From NCBI RefSeq assembly GCF_900111115.1, contig NZ_FOGD01000001.1:366910-430909 (forward strand): 64,000 nt of DNA, written 5' to 3'. Positions 40,066-47,719 of this stretch are shown here, one piece after another; the first letter of the stretch is position 1; every line of letters begins with the position of its first letter. Position numbers and translations under genes: made by a program. The notes beneath the pieces are model-generated. The model made no database searches. It saw only the letters and a program-made list of their open reading frames with translations, and had not been told where the DNA came from. The DNA is from Giesbergeria anulus (GTDB taxonomy: Bacteria; Pseudomonadota; Gammaproteobacteria; Burkholderiales; Burkholderiaceae_C).

Positions 40066-40869
40066 ATGCACGATTTTGCGTTTATTTTTGCTGGATTTGC
40101 CGTCGGACTGATTGTCGGACTGACTGGCGTGGGCGGCGGCTCGCTGATGACGCCTATTCTGATTTTCTTTTTTGGCATCAAGCCACACATGGCTATCGGC
40201 ACTGATTTGCTATTTGCCGCCTTCACCAAGCTGGGCGGCACCGTCAGTCTGGCCCGCCAACGGCTGGTGCCTTGGCGCGTCGTCGGCATGTTGTGCGCTG
40301 GTAGCATTCCGGCAGCACTGGCCTCGCTGTGGTTGTTGCGCTCTCTGGGGCCAGCCAGCGCGCAAGCGCAACACATCATGACCACCACCTTGGGCGTCGC
40401 CCTGCTGCTGACGGCAGCAGCCACCCTCTACAAGGTGATTGCTTTTTCGCACGCCAAACAGGCCATCGACCATGCTGCCCGGCTGGCCAATCCGGCACTA
40501 GCCACGCGACCACGCCATTGGAGCCTACCAGTGCTACTGGGGGCCGTGATTGGTACCTTGGTCACTTTTACCTCGGTGGGGGCCGGTGCTGTAGGCGTCA
40601 CCGTGCTGCTGCTGGTGTATCCGCTGCTGCCGCTGCCACGCATTATTGGTGCCGATATTGCCTACGCCGTGCCTCTGACGATGGTGGCGGGCTTGGGCCA
40701 TGCCTCACTCGGTTCGGTCGATTGGCCGCTGCTAGGTTTGTTGTTGGCAGGCTCGTTGCCCGGCATCTGGTTAGGCTCGCGTCTCGTCTCCCACGCTCCA
40801 GAGCGGTTTATCCGCTCGGCGCTTTCCGTATTGCTCGCTTGGGCGGGCGCCAAACTGATTTTGATTTGA
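40066..40869 (+). CDS. TauE/SafE (TSUP) family permease
   Basis: A 267-residue protein with about eight helices in two repeated halves. The family's glycine motif GLTGVGGGSLMTP appears early, and its counterpart SVGAGAVGVTVLLL appears in the second half. TSUP proteins move sulfur-containing anions such as sulfite or sulfonates. It lies 10 bases before cysI, so a role in sulfate/sulfite movement is likely; direction is unknown. No ABC or SulP sulfate transporter is in the window. Confidence 0.88.
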   Translation: MHDFAFIFAGFAVGLIVGLTGVGGGSLMTPILIFFFGIKPHMAIGTDLLFAAFTKLGGTVSLARQRLVPWRVVGMLCAGSIPAALASLWLLRSLGPASAQAQHIMTTTLGVALLLTAAATLYKVIAFSHAKQAIDHAARLANPALATRPRHWSLPVLLGAVIGTLVTFTSVGAGAVGVTVLLLVYPLLPLPRIIGADIAYAVPLTMVAGLGHASLGSVDWPLLGLLLAGSLPGIWLGSRLVSHAPERFIRSALSVLLAWAGAKLILI

Positions 40870-40879
40870 TTTTTGTCTT

Positions 40880-42652
40880 ATGTACCAATACACCGACTTT
40901 GACCGACAGTTCGTCCGCCTGCGCGCCGACCAATTCCGCGACCAACTCAATCGCTGGCAAACAGGCAAGCTGAGCGAGGACGATTTCCGCCCGCTGCGCC
41001 TGCAAAATGGCTGGTATGTGCAGCGCTACGCCCCCATGTTGCGCGTGGCCGTTCCCTATGGCGAAATTGCCAGCCGCCAACTGCGCGTGTTGGCCACCAT
41101 CGCCCGCGATTACGACACGCCCGAGGCTGCCGTGTTCCAAGAAGCCATGACCGGCCAAGGCAAGCTGGGCACCACCTTTTTGCCCAAAAATTGCGCCCAC
41201 TTCACCACCCGCACCAATGTGCAGTTCAATTGGATTCCGCTGTCCAAATCTGCTGATGTGATGGACTTGCTGGCCAGCGTAGACTTGCACGGCATCCAAA
41301 CCAGCGGCAACTGCATCCGCAACACCACCACCGATGCGCTGGCCGGTATCGCAGTGGATGAAGTGGTCGATCCACGCCCCTACGCCGAAATCATCCGCCA
41401 GTGGACAACCCTGCACCCCGAATTTGCCTTCTTGCCACGCAAATTCAAGATCGCCATTACCGGCGCTACGGAAGACCGCGCTGCCAGCGCTTGGCACGAT
41501 GTGGGCCTGCAACTGGTCAAAAATGCCGCCGGTGAAGTGGGCTTTAAGGTGTCGGTGGGTGGTGGTATGGGCCGCACTCCCGTGATTAGCAGCGTGATCC
41601 GTGAGTTCCTGCCTTGGAACCAGATCATGAACTACATTGAGGCCATTGTGCGCGTGTACAACGAGCAAGGCCGCCGCGACAACAAATACAAAGCCCGTAT
41701 CAAAATTTTGGTCAAGGCCGAAGGCCAAAGCTACTTTGACGCCGTGGAAGAAGAATTCCGCCAGATCGTCGAGATCGACGGTGGCCCGCACACCATTCCG
41801 CAGGCCGAATTGGATCGCGTGGCGGCTTGCTTTGTACCCCCCGTGCTGGCCGATGTGCCCGCCATTGACCCCGCCACCCTGACCGCCCAACTGCAAGCCC
41901 AAGGCGCAGAGCACCCGGCCTTTGGCCGCTGGTTGGCGCGCAACGTCCATGCGCACCAAAACCCGCAACTGCGCGCCGTCACACTGTCGTTCAAGCGCCC
42001 CGGCCAAGCCCCCGGTGATGCCACTGCCGACCAGCTCGACGCCTTGGCCGCGCTGGTGGACAAATACTCCGCCGGTGAAGCCCGCGTGACCCACGACCAA
42101 AACGTGCTGCTGCCTTGGGTGCATGGCAGCCAATTGTTGGCGCTGTGGCAAGAAGCCAAGGCGCTGGGGCTGGCCAGCGCCAATGTGCAACTGCTCACCG
42201 ACATGATCGCCTGCCCCGGCGGCGACTTCTGCGCACTGGCCAACGCCCGCTCGTTGCCTCTGGCCCAAGCCATCACCGAACGCTACCAAGATTTGGACGA
42301 GCTGGACGACATTGGCGAGATTGACCTGCACATCAGCGGCTGCATCAACTCCTGCGGCCACCACCACAGCGGTCATATCGGCATTTTGGGTGTCGATAAG
42401 GATGGCAAAGAGTGGTACCAAATCACGCTGGGCGGCTCGGACGGCTCGCGCTTGTCCGGCCCCGCCGTGGCCGGTAAAGTCATTGGCCCCTCGTTCTCTG
42501 CCGCCGAAGTGCCCGCCGTGATCGAAGCCGTGCTCACCACCTACCGCGACCAGCGCCAGCCGCGTGAGCCTTTTGTCGATACCGTGCGCCGTATCGGCTT
42601 GGATGCCTTCAAGCAGGCCGCCAATGCCGTGCGTATCCCGGTGGCCGCCTAA
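40880..42652 (+). CDS. cysI: sulfite reductase haemoprotein CysI
   Basis: A 590-residue nitrite/sulfite reductase that reduces sulfite to sulfide. The four cysteines that bind the 4Fe-4S/sirohaem centre are in CPGGDFC and SGCINSCGHH. Duplicated ferredoxin-like and sirohaem half-domains are present (CIRNTTTDALAG, GGGMGRTPVI). It lies in a TSUP-cysI-DUF934-cysH-cysD-cysN run. No flavoprotein subunit (CysJ) is seen; the DUF934 protein or ferredoxin may supply electrons, as in related bacteria. Confidence 0.95.
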   Translation: MYQYTDFDRQFVRLRADQFRDQLNRWQTGKLSEDDFRPLRLQNGWYVQRYAPMLRVAVPYGEIASRQLRVLATIARDYDTPEAAVFQEAMTGQGKLGTTFLPKNCAHFTTRTNVQFNWIPLSKSADVMDLLASVDLHGIQTSGNCIRNTTTDALAGIAVDEVVDPRPYAEIIRQWTTLHPEFAFLPRKFKIAITGATEDRAASAWHDVGLQLVKNAAGEVGFKVSVGGGMGRTPVISSVIREFLPWNQIMNYIEAIVRVYNEQGRRDNKYKARIKILVKAEGQSYFDAVEEEFRQIVEIDGGPHTIPQAELDRVAACFVPPVLADVPAIDPATLTAQLQAQGAEHPAFGRWLARNVHAHQNPQLRAVTLSFKRPGQAPGDATADQLDALAALVDKYSAGEARVTHDQNVLLPWVHGSQLLALWQEAKALGLASANVQLLTDMIACPGGDFCALANARSLPLAQAITERYQDLDELDDIGEIDLHISGCINSCGHHHSGHIGILGVDKDGKEWYQITLGGSDGSRLSGPAVAGKVIGPSFSAAEVPAVIEAVLTTYRDQRQPREPFVDTVRRIGLDAFKQAANAVRIPVAA

Positions 42653-42675
42653 AAAATACAGTGGATGATCGCCCC

Positions 42676-43065
42676 ATGAACTTTCAGATTCTTGCTTCTG
42701 CCAGCCACACCCCGCCCGCCGAAGGCGACACCAGCGCTGTGGCCCTACCCAACGATGCCGATGCCTTGGCCTTGCCCTTGGACGGCGTGACCCGCATTGA
42801 CCTGCACTTTCCTGCCTTTACCGATGGTCGTGCCTTTAGCCAAGCCTATTTGCTGCGCCGCCGCCGGGGCTTTAGCGGCGAAATCCGCGCCACCGGCGAT
42901 GTGCTGATCGACCAGTTGGTGCAAATGCAGCGCACGGGCTTTAGTTCTGCCGTACTGAAAGAAGGCGTAGATGCCGCCGACGCCCAGCGCCAGTTTGCAC
43001 GCTTTCAAGGCTTTTACCAAGCAGATGCCGTACAAGCCAAACCTATTTTTGTCTTGGAGCCCTGA
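42676..43065 (+). CDS. DUF934 protein of sulfate assimilation
   Basis: About 129 residues starting at the ATG at 42676; a GTG five codons upstream is possible. It has the DUF934 pattern IDLHFPAFTDGRAFSQAYLLR...GFSGEIRATGDVLIDQL...GF. Members almost always sit between cysI and cysH in betaproteobacteria and are assumed to help sulfite reduction; no activity is established. Its TGA overlaps the next ATG as TGATG, so cysH translation is coupled. Confidence 0.9.
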   Translation: MNFQILASASHTPPAEGDTSAVALPNDADALALPLDGVTRIDLHFPAFTDGRAFSQAYLLRRRRGFSGEIRATGDVLIDQLVQMQRTGFSSAVLKEGVDAADAQRQFARFQGFYQADAVQAKPIFVLEP

Positions 43066-43823
43066 TGACTAGCAGCCTGCTTTCACGCGGTGCGCCCGCC
43101 AAAGCCACCACGGTTCACGCCCGCCCCAGTGCCGACTTTGCCGCCAAGCTAGAGCAAACCCGCGCCCTGCTGCAGCAAGCGGCGGCCTTGGGTGCGCCGG
43201 GTGCCGTGACCCAAGCCTCTAGCTTGGGTGCCGAGGATGTGATCATCACCCACCTGATGAACGCGCTGGAGCTGGATATCCCGGTGTTTGTGCTGGAAAC
43301 TGGCGCACTGCACACCGAGACTCTGGCCCTGCTGGAGCGCACACAAGCGCACTCGCGCGCGCCCATCGTCGTCTATAAGCCTGAATTTGATGCAGTCATC
43401 CAGTTCATCCGCCAAAACGGCCAAGATGCGATGTACCGCAGCATTGAACTGCGCAAAGCCTGCTGCCAGATTCGCAAGATGGAGCCACTGGCCCGCGCAC
43501 TGGCAGGCAAGCAAGGCTGGATTACCGGCCTGCGCCGCGAACAATCCAACGCCCGCGCCGAGGTACCCGCCATTGACACTTCCGAAGTGGTGTCCAAGGG
43601 CCTGACCAAGTTCAACCCCCTGACCGACTGGACGCTGGGCGACGTCTGGCACTACATCGCCGAAAATCAGGTGGACTACAACCCTCTGCACGACCAGTTC
43701 TTCCCCAGCATTGGCTGTGCGCCCTGCACCCGTGCCATCAGCTTGGGTGAGGACTTCCGCGCCGGACGCTGGTGGTGGGAAGACGAAGCCGCCAAAGAAT
43801 GCGGCCTGCACGTCAAGAATTGA
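43065..43823 (+). CDS. cysH: adenylyl-sulfate (APS) reductase CysH
   Basis: A 252-residue thioredoxin-dependent reductase yielding sulfite. It has both cysteine pairs that bind a 4Fe-4S cluster in APS reductases: Cys133-Cys134 (KACCQ) and Cys218/Cys221 (CAPC). The catalytic Cys246 is in ECGLH near the end. The presence of the cluster motif, and the absence of an APS kinase, argue for APS rather than PAPS as substrate. Confidence 0.95.
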   Translation: MTSSLLSRGAPAKATTVHARPSADFAAKLEQTRALLQQAAALGAPGAVTQASSLGAEDVIITHLMNALELDIPVFVLETGALHTETLALLERTQAHSRAPIVVYKPEFDAVIQFIRQNGQDAMYRSIELRKACCQIRKMEPLARALAGKQGWITGLRREQSNARAEVPAIDTSEVVSKGLTKFNPLTDWTLGDVWHYIAENQVDYNPLHDQFFPSIGCAPCTRAISLGEDFRAGRWWWEDEAAKECGLHVKN

Positions 43824-43837
43824 TTGGAAAACGCACT

Positions 43838-44770
43838 ATGAATGCCCGTATCGACACCTCTGCGCTGAGTCACCTCAGCAACCACCACCTTGACGCCTTG
43901 GAAGAAGAAACCATCTTCATCCTGCGCGAAGTGGCCGCCGCCTTTGAGCGCCCAACACTGCTGTTTTCGGGCGGCAAAGATTCATTGGTGATGCTGCGCT
44001 GCGCCGAAAAAGCCTTTGGCGCGGGCCGCATCCCGTATCCACTGTTGATGATCGACACAGGTCACAACTTCCAAGAAGTGACCGATTTCCGTGATTTGCG
44101 CGCCAAAGAATTGGGCGCAGAACTGATCGTGCGCAGCGTCGAAGACTCGATGGCCCGTGGCACCGTGCGCTTGGCCCACCCCGGCGAATCGCGCAACGTA
44201 CACCAATCGGTGACGCTGCTCGAAGCGATTGAAGAATTCCGCTTTGACGCCTTGATCGGCGGTGCCCGCCGTGACGAAGAAAAAGCCCGCGCCAAAGAGC
44301 GCATTTTTAGCCACCGCGACAGCTTCGGCCAATGGCAACCCAAGGCCCAGCGCCCCGAACTTTGGACGCTGTTCAACACCCGGCTAGCTCCGGGCGAGCA
44401 TTTCCGTGTCTTTCCGATCAGCAATTGGACAGAACTGGACGTCTGGCAATACATTGACCGCGAAAATATCGCTCTGCCCAGCATCTACTACACGCACCAG
44501 CGCGAAGTGGTTGATCGCCGTGGCCTGTTGGTGCCCGTCACCCCCCTGACGCCACCCAAAGACGGCGAAGAAGTGGTCGTGCGCGATGTGCGCTTTCGTA
44601 CCGTGGGCGACATCACCTGCACCTGCCCAGTCGAAAGTTTGGCCGCTACGGCAGGCGAGATCGTCATTGAGACCTTGGCCGCTGATGTCAGCGAGCGCGG
44701 TGCCACGCGCATGGACGACAAGACCAGTGATGCCTCGATGGAAAAGCGCAAGAAAGACGGATACTTCTGA
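43838..44770 (+). CDS. cysD: sulfate adenylyltransferase subunit 2 CysD
   Basis: About 310 residues from the ATG at 43838. This PP-loop ATP sulfurylase subunit makes APS from sulfate and ATP. The PP-loop is LLFSGGKDSLV; DTGHNFQE, IGGARRDEEKARAKER and the closing SDASMEKRKKDGYF are typical CysD sequence. It is 14 bases after cysH, and its TGA overlaps the cysN ATG (TGATG). Confidence 0.96.
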   Translation: MNARIDTSALSHLSNHHLDALEEETIFILREVAAAFERPTLLFSGGKDSLVMLRCAEKAFGAGRIPYPLLMIDTGHNFQEVTDFRDLRAKELGAELIVRSVEDSMARGTVRLAHPGESRNVHQSVTLLEAIEEFRFDALIGGARRDEEKARAKERIFSHRDSFGQWQPKAQRPELWTLFNTRLAPGEHFRVFPISNWTELDVWQYIDRENIALPSIYYTHQREVVDRRGLLVPVTPLTPPKDGEEVVVRDVRFRTVGDITCTCPVESLAATAGEIVIETLAADVSERGATRMDDKTSDASMEKRKKDGYF

Positions 44771-46092
44771 TGACTACCCCCGACAACACCCCTATCTCCG
44801 CCCTGCGTTTTATCACCTGCGGCTCGGTCGATGATGGCAAAAGCACGCTGATTGGCCGCCTGCTGGTCGATAGCAAAGCCGTGCTGCAAGACCACTTGGC
44901 CGGTGTGCAACGCCAAGGCGAAACCGATTTGGCCCTGCTCACCGATGGCCTGTCGGCAGAGCGCGAGCAAGGCATCACCATCGACGTCGCCTACCGCTAC
45001 TTTGCCACCGAAGCGCGCAAATTCATCATTGGCGATGCCCCCGGCCACGAGCAATACACGCGCAACATGGTCACGGCGGCCAGCAGCGCTGATGCCGCTG
45101 TGGTGCTGGTCGATGCCACCAAGCTTGATTGGCAAAACCCACAGCTCACGCTGCTGCCGCAAACCCGCCGCCACAGCCTGCTGGCGCATTTGCTGCGCGT
45201 GCATTCGCTGGTGTTTGCCATCAACAAGCTCGATGCGGTGGCCGACCCAGCCTTGGCTTGGAAACACATCAGCGCCGCCTTGGATGCTTTCTCCAACGCT
45301 GCGGGCATTGACGTGCATACCACCGTGCCCATCTCGGCGCTCAAGGGCTGGAACGTGGTCGATGCCCAGCCGGGTTGGTGCGGCTATACCGGCCCGACCT
45401 TACTGGAAATTTTGGAGCAATTGCCCAACACCCCCACCGATACCAATTTGCCCTTGGCCTTCCCGGTGCAATGGGTAGAAAAGTTTCACGACTCCGCCGT
45501 CACCACCCAAGGGCGGCGCGTGTTCTGGGGCCGGGTGGCGGCGGGCAATGTGGCCGTGGGCGCTGAAGTGCAAATCTTCCCCAGCGGCCAAAAAGCTGTG
45601 GTGGCCCAAGTCATTGATCATGCCCGTCAGCCCGGCAGCGTAGCGGCTGGATTGAGCGCAGGCATCACGTTAGACCGCGAAGTCGATGTCTCACGCGGCG
45701 ACTGGATTGTGGCCGCTCCGGTGGCTGCTGCCGTGGCCGAAGACGATTTCGACACCCCCGCCGCCGTCAGCCCTTGGCCGGGCCGCAAGGAGCTGTCTAC
45801 CACCATCGCTTGGATGGATGACGAGCCACTGGTGGCAGGCCGCACCTACTGGGCACTGCACGGCCACCGCTGGGTCAAAGCCAAGGTGCGCCGCGTCGTG
45901 CACAAACTCAATATCAACACCTTGGCCGAAGAAGAAGCCACCCAGCTCGAACCCAACGCCATCGGCCATGTCGAGCTACTGCTGCAAGAAGCCCTGCCCG
46001 CCGCCCCATTCACACAAGCCCGCGTGTTGGGCTCGTTGATTTTGGTCGATACTGCCAGCCACAAAACAGCAGCTGCCGTACTGGTGAACTAA
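44770..46092 (+). CDS. cysN: sulfate adenylyltransferase subunit 1 CysN
   Basis: A 440-residue GTPase partner of CysD. The P-loop is GSVDDGKSTLIGRLL; the later G motifs are DAPGHEQYTRNM and NKLD. It ends without a fused APS kinase (CysC) domain, consistent with an APS-reducing pathway. It is the last gene of the operon and is followed by a terminator. Confidence 0.96.
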   Translation: MTTPDNTPISALRFITCGSVDDGKSTLIGRLLVDSKAVLQDHLAGVQRQGETDLALLTDGLSAEREQGITIDVAYRYFATEARKFIIGDAPGHEQYTRNMVTAASSADAAVVLVDATKLDWQNPQLTLLPQTRRHSLLAHLLRVHSLVFAINKLDAVADPALAWKHISAALDAFSNAAGIDVHTTVPISALKGWNVVDAQPGWCGYTGPTLLEILEQLPNTPTDTNLPLAFPVQWVEKFHDSAVTTQGRRVFWGRVAAGNVAVGAEVQIFPSGQKAVVAQVIDHARQPGSVAAGLSAGITLDREVDVSRGDWIVAAPVAAAVAEDDFDTPAAVSPWPGRKELSTTIAWMDDEPLVAGRTYWALHGHRWVKAKVRRVVHKLNINTLAEEEATQLEPNAIGHVELLLQEALPAAPFTQARVLGSLILVDTASHKTAAAVLVN

Positions 46093-46116
46093 CCCTTACG
46101 CACCCGCTCCACCGCT

Positions 46117-46144
46117 GCCTCCCCACTGTGGGGAGGCTTTCTTT
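46117..46144 (+). terminator. terminator of the sulfate assimilation operon
   Basis: A 9-bp stem GCCTCCCCA/TGGGGAGGC (46117-46125 with 46129-46137), a 3-base loop and TTTCTTT, 25 bases after the cysN stop. Confidence 0.9.
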
Positions 46145-46204
46145 ATCCATCGCCAGTGAAAACTCCTAAAATCACGGGTTTTCACCGCTCCCACAAAAAA
46201 TCCC

Positions 46205-46534
46205 ATGACCCACGTTGTTTCCGAAAACTGCATCAAGTGCAAATACACCGATTGCGTGGATGTGTGCCCGGTGGACTGCTTCGTTGAAGGCCCGAACATG
46301 CTGGTCATCAACCCAGACGAGTGCATCGATTGCGCCGTCTGCGTGCCCGAGTGCCCCGCCAACGCCATCTTTGCCGAAGAAGACCTGCCCCCCGCCGAGT
46401 TGGCCTTCATCAAAATCAATGCCGACCTGACCAATGCTCCCGGCTGGAAGGCCATCACCAAGCGCAAGGCCGCCTTGCCCGATGCTGACGCTTGGAACGG
46501 CCAGCCGGGCAAGCTCAAAGAGCTGGCACGCTAA
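46205..46534 (+). CDS. fdxA: 7Fe ferredoxin FdxA
   Basis: A 109-residue ferredoxin carrying one 3Fe-4S and one 4Fe-4S cluster. The cysteine motifs are [17 protein letters not shown] near the N-terminus and [12 protein letters not shown] in the middle, followed by the typical C-terminal extension ([17 protein letters not shown]). It is 30 bases upstream of a ferredoxin-NADP reductase-like gene, its likely electron partner. Confidence 0.95.
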   Translation: MTHVVSENCIKCKYTDCVDVCPVDCFVEGPNMLVINPDECIDCAVCVPECPANAIFAEEDLPPAELAFIKINADLTNAPGWKAITKRKAALPDADAWNGQPGKLKELAR

Positions 46535-46564
46535 GGCTTTTCAGTCGCCATCCACAGGCCCACC

Positions 46565-47641
46565 TTGCCTACCGTTGCGCCCCCCGCTACTGGCATCATC
46601 AGCACCGATGCACTGGTTATTGGTGCTGGGCCAGTGGGTTTGTTTCAAGTCTTTCAGCTGGGGCTGCAAGGGCTGCAAGCGCATGTCATTGATGCCTTGC
46701 CACAACTCGGTGGCCAATGTGCCCAACTGTATGGCGACAAGGCCATCTACGACATTCCAGCCCTGCCCAGTTGCAGCGGTCATGAATTGGTGCAACGGCT
46801 GGTAGAGCAGTGCGCACCCTTTGCCCCACAATGGCATTTGGGTGAACTGGTCAGCAGTCTGTCCAAACAAGCCGATGGCCGCCTAGAAGTCATTACAGCG
46901 CAAGGCACCAAACTGGTGGCGCGCACTGTGTTCATCGCCGCAGGTGTTGGGGCCTTCATGCCACGTCCGCTGCAATTGGCCGGGCTAGAGGCTTTTGCGG
47001 GCCAACAGGTGTTTTACTCTTTAGACGATACCGATAGGCTCACCGGCCAGCATGTGCTCATTCATGGCGGTGGCGAGGCGGCGGTCTCGCAGGCGCTCGA
47101 ATGTGCCAGCCTACCCGCAGCCCAACGCCCGGCCAGCATCACCCTACAGCATCGGCGCGATGCCTTTGAGGCCCCGGCAGAGATGCTGGCGCACCTCCAG
47201 ACCCTGCGCCAAAGTGGCGAAGTGCAAGTGGTTATCGGCCAAATCACCGGCCTAGAAAGCCAAGCAGGCCTGCTCACGGGTCTGAGCCTGCTCGCCCCCG
47301 ATGGCAGCACCCAGCGCGTGGGCTTGGATGTGCTACTGGTACGCTTGGGGCTGCTGCCACGTTTAGGGCCGGTGGCCGACTGGGGCTTGGCGCTAGAACG
47401 CAAGCAACTCCAAGTCGATACTGCCACCTTTGCTACCAATGCCCCTGGCATTTATGCTGTAGGCGACATCATCACCTACCCCGGCAAACGCAAACTACTA
47501 GTCTGTGGTTTTCATGAGGCCACCTTGGCCGCTTTTGCCGCCGCAGAATACTTAGCAGGCCATACGCTTGCGCTCGAATACACCAGCAGCAGCCGTCGGT
47601 TGCAACAGCGCCTAGGCGTGCAGGAAACCCCAAGGCCATAG
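46565..47641 (+). CDS. ferredoxin-NADP reductase, thioredoxin-reductase-like type
   Basis: A 358-residue flavoprotein with FAD-binding GAGPVG (about 20-25), LGGQCAQLYGDKAIYDIP, a second nucleotide site HGGGEAAVS, and GDIITYPGKRKLLVCGFHEA near the end. The absence of a CxxC redox pair rules out thioredoxin reductase, and the pattern fits the YumC-type ferredoxin-NADP reductases. The start is TTG at 46565, since no ATG precedes the FAD motif. It follows fdxA, supporting electron flow between NADP(H) and this ferredoxin. Confidence 0.85.
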   Translation: MPTVAPPATGIISTDALVIGAGPVGLFQVFQLGLQGLQAHVIDALPQLGGQCAQLYGDKAIYDIPALPSCSGHELVQRLVEQCAPFAPQWHLGELVSSLSKQADGRLEVITAQGTKLVARTVFIAAGVGAFMPRPLQLAGLEAFAGQQVFYSLDDTDRLTGQHVLIHGGGEAAVSQALECASLPAAQRPASITLQHRRDAFEAPAEMLAHLQTLRQSGEVQVVIGQITGLESQAGLLTGLSLLAPDGSTQRVGLDVLLVRLGLLPRLGPVADWGLALERKQLQVDTATFATNAPGIYAVGDIITYPGKRKLLVCGFHEATLAAFAAAEYLAGHTLALEYTSSSRRLQQRLGVQETPRP

Positions 47642-47671
47642 TACGTAGTGCCATATGCCGTAGTGCCATAG
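47635..47671. repeat. tandem 15-bp direct repeat
   Basis: GCCATA(GTACGTAGT)GCCATA(TGCCGTAGT)GCCATAG: two and a half imperfect 15-bp units spanning the stop codon of the reductase gene and the start of the short gap before the next gene. Function not evident. Confidence 0.7.
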
Positions 47672-47719
47672 AAGAGCCCTAAAATCGGCATACCTCCAAT
47701 CTAGCAATGTGTCGTGCGC

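Noticed and set aside
40808-42421. A 537-codon open frame antisense to cysI
   Set aside because: Shadow of cysI; Gly/His/Gln-rich, with no domain and no ribosome site.
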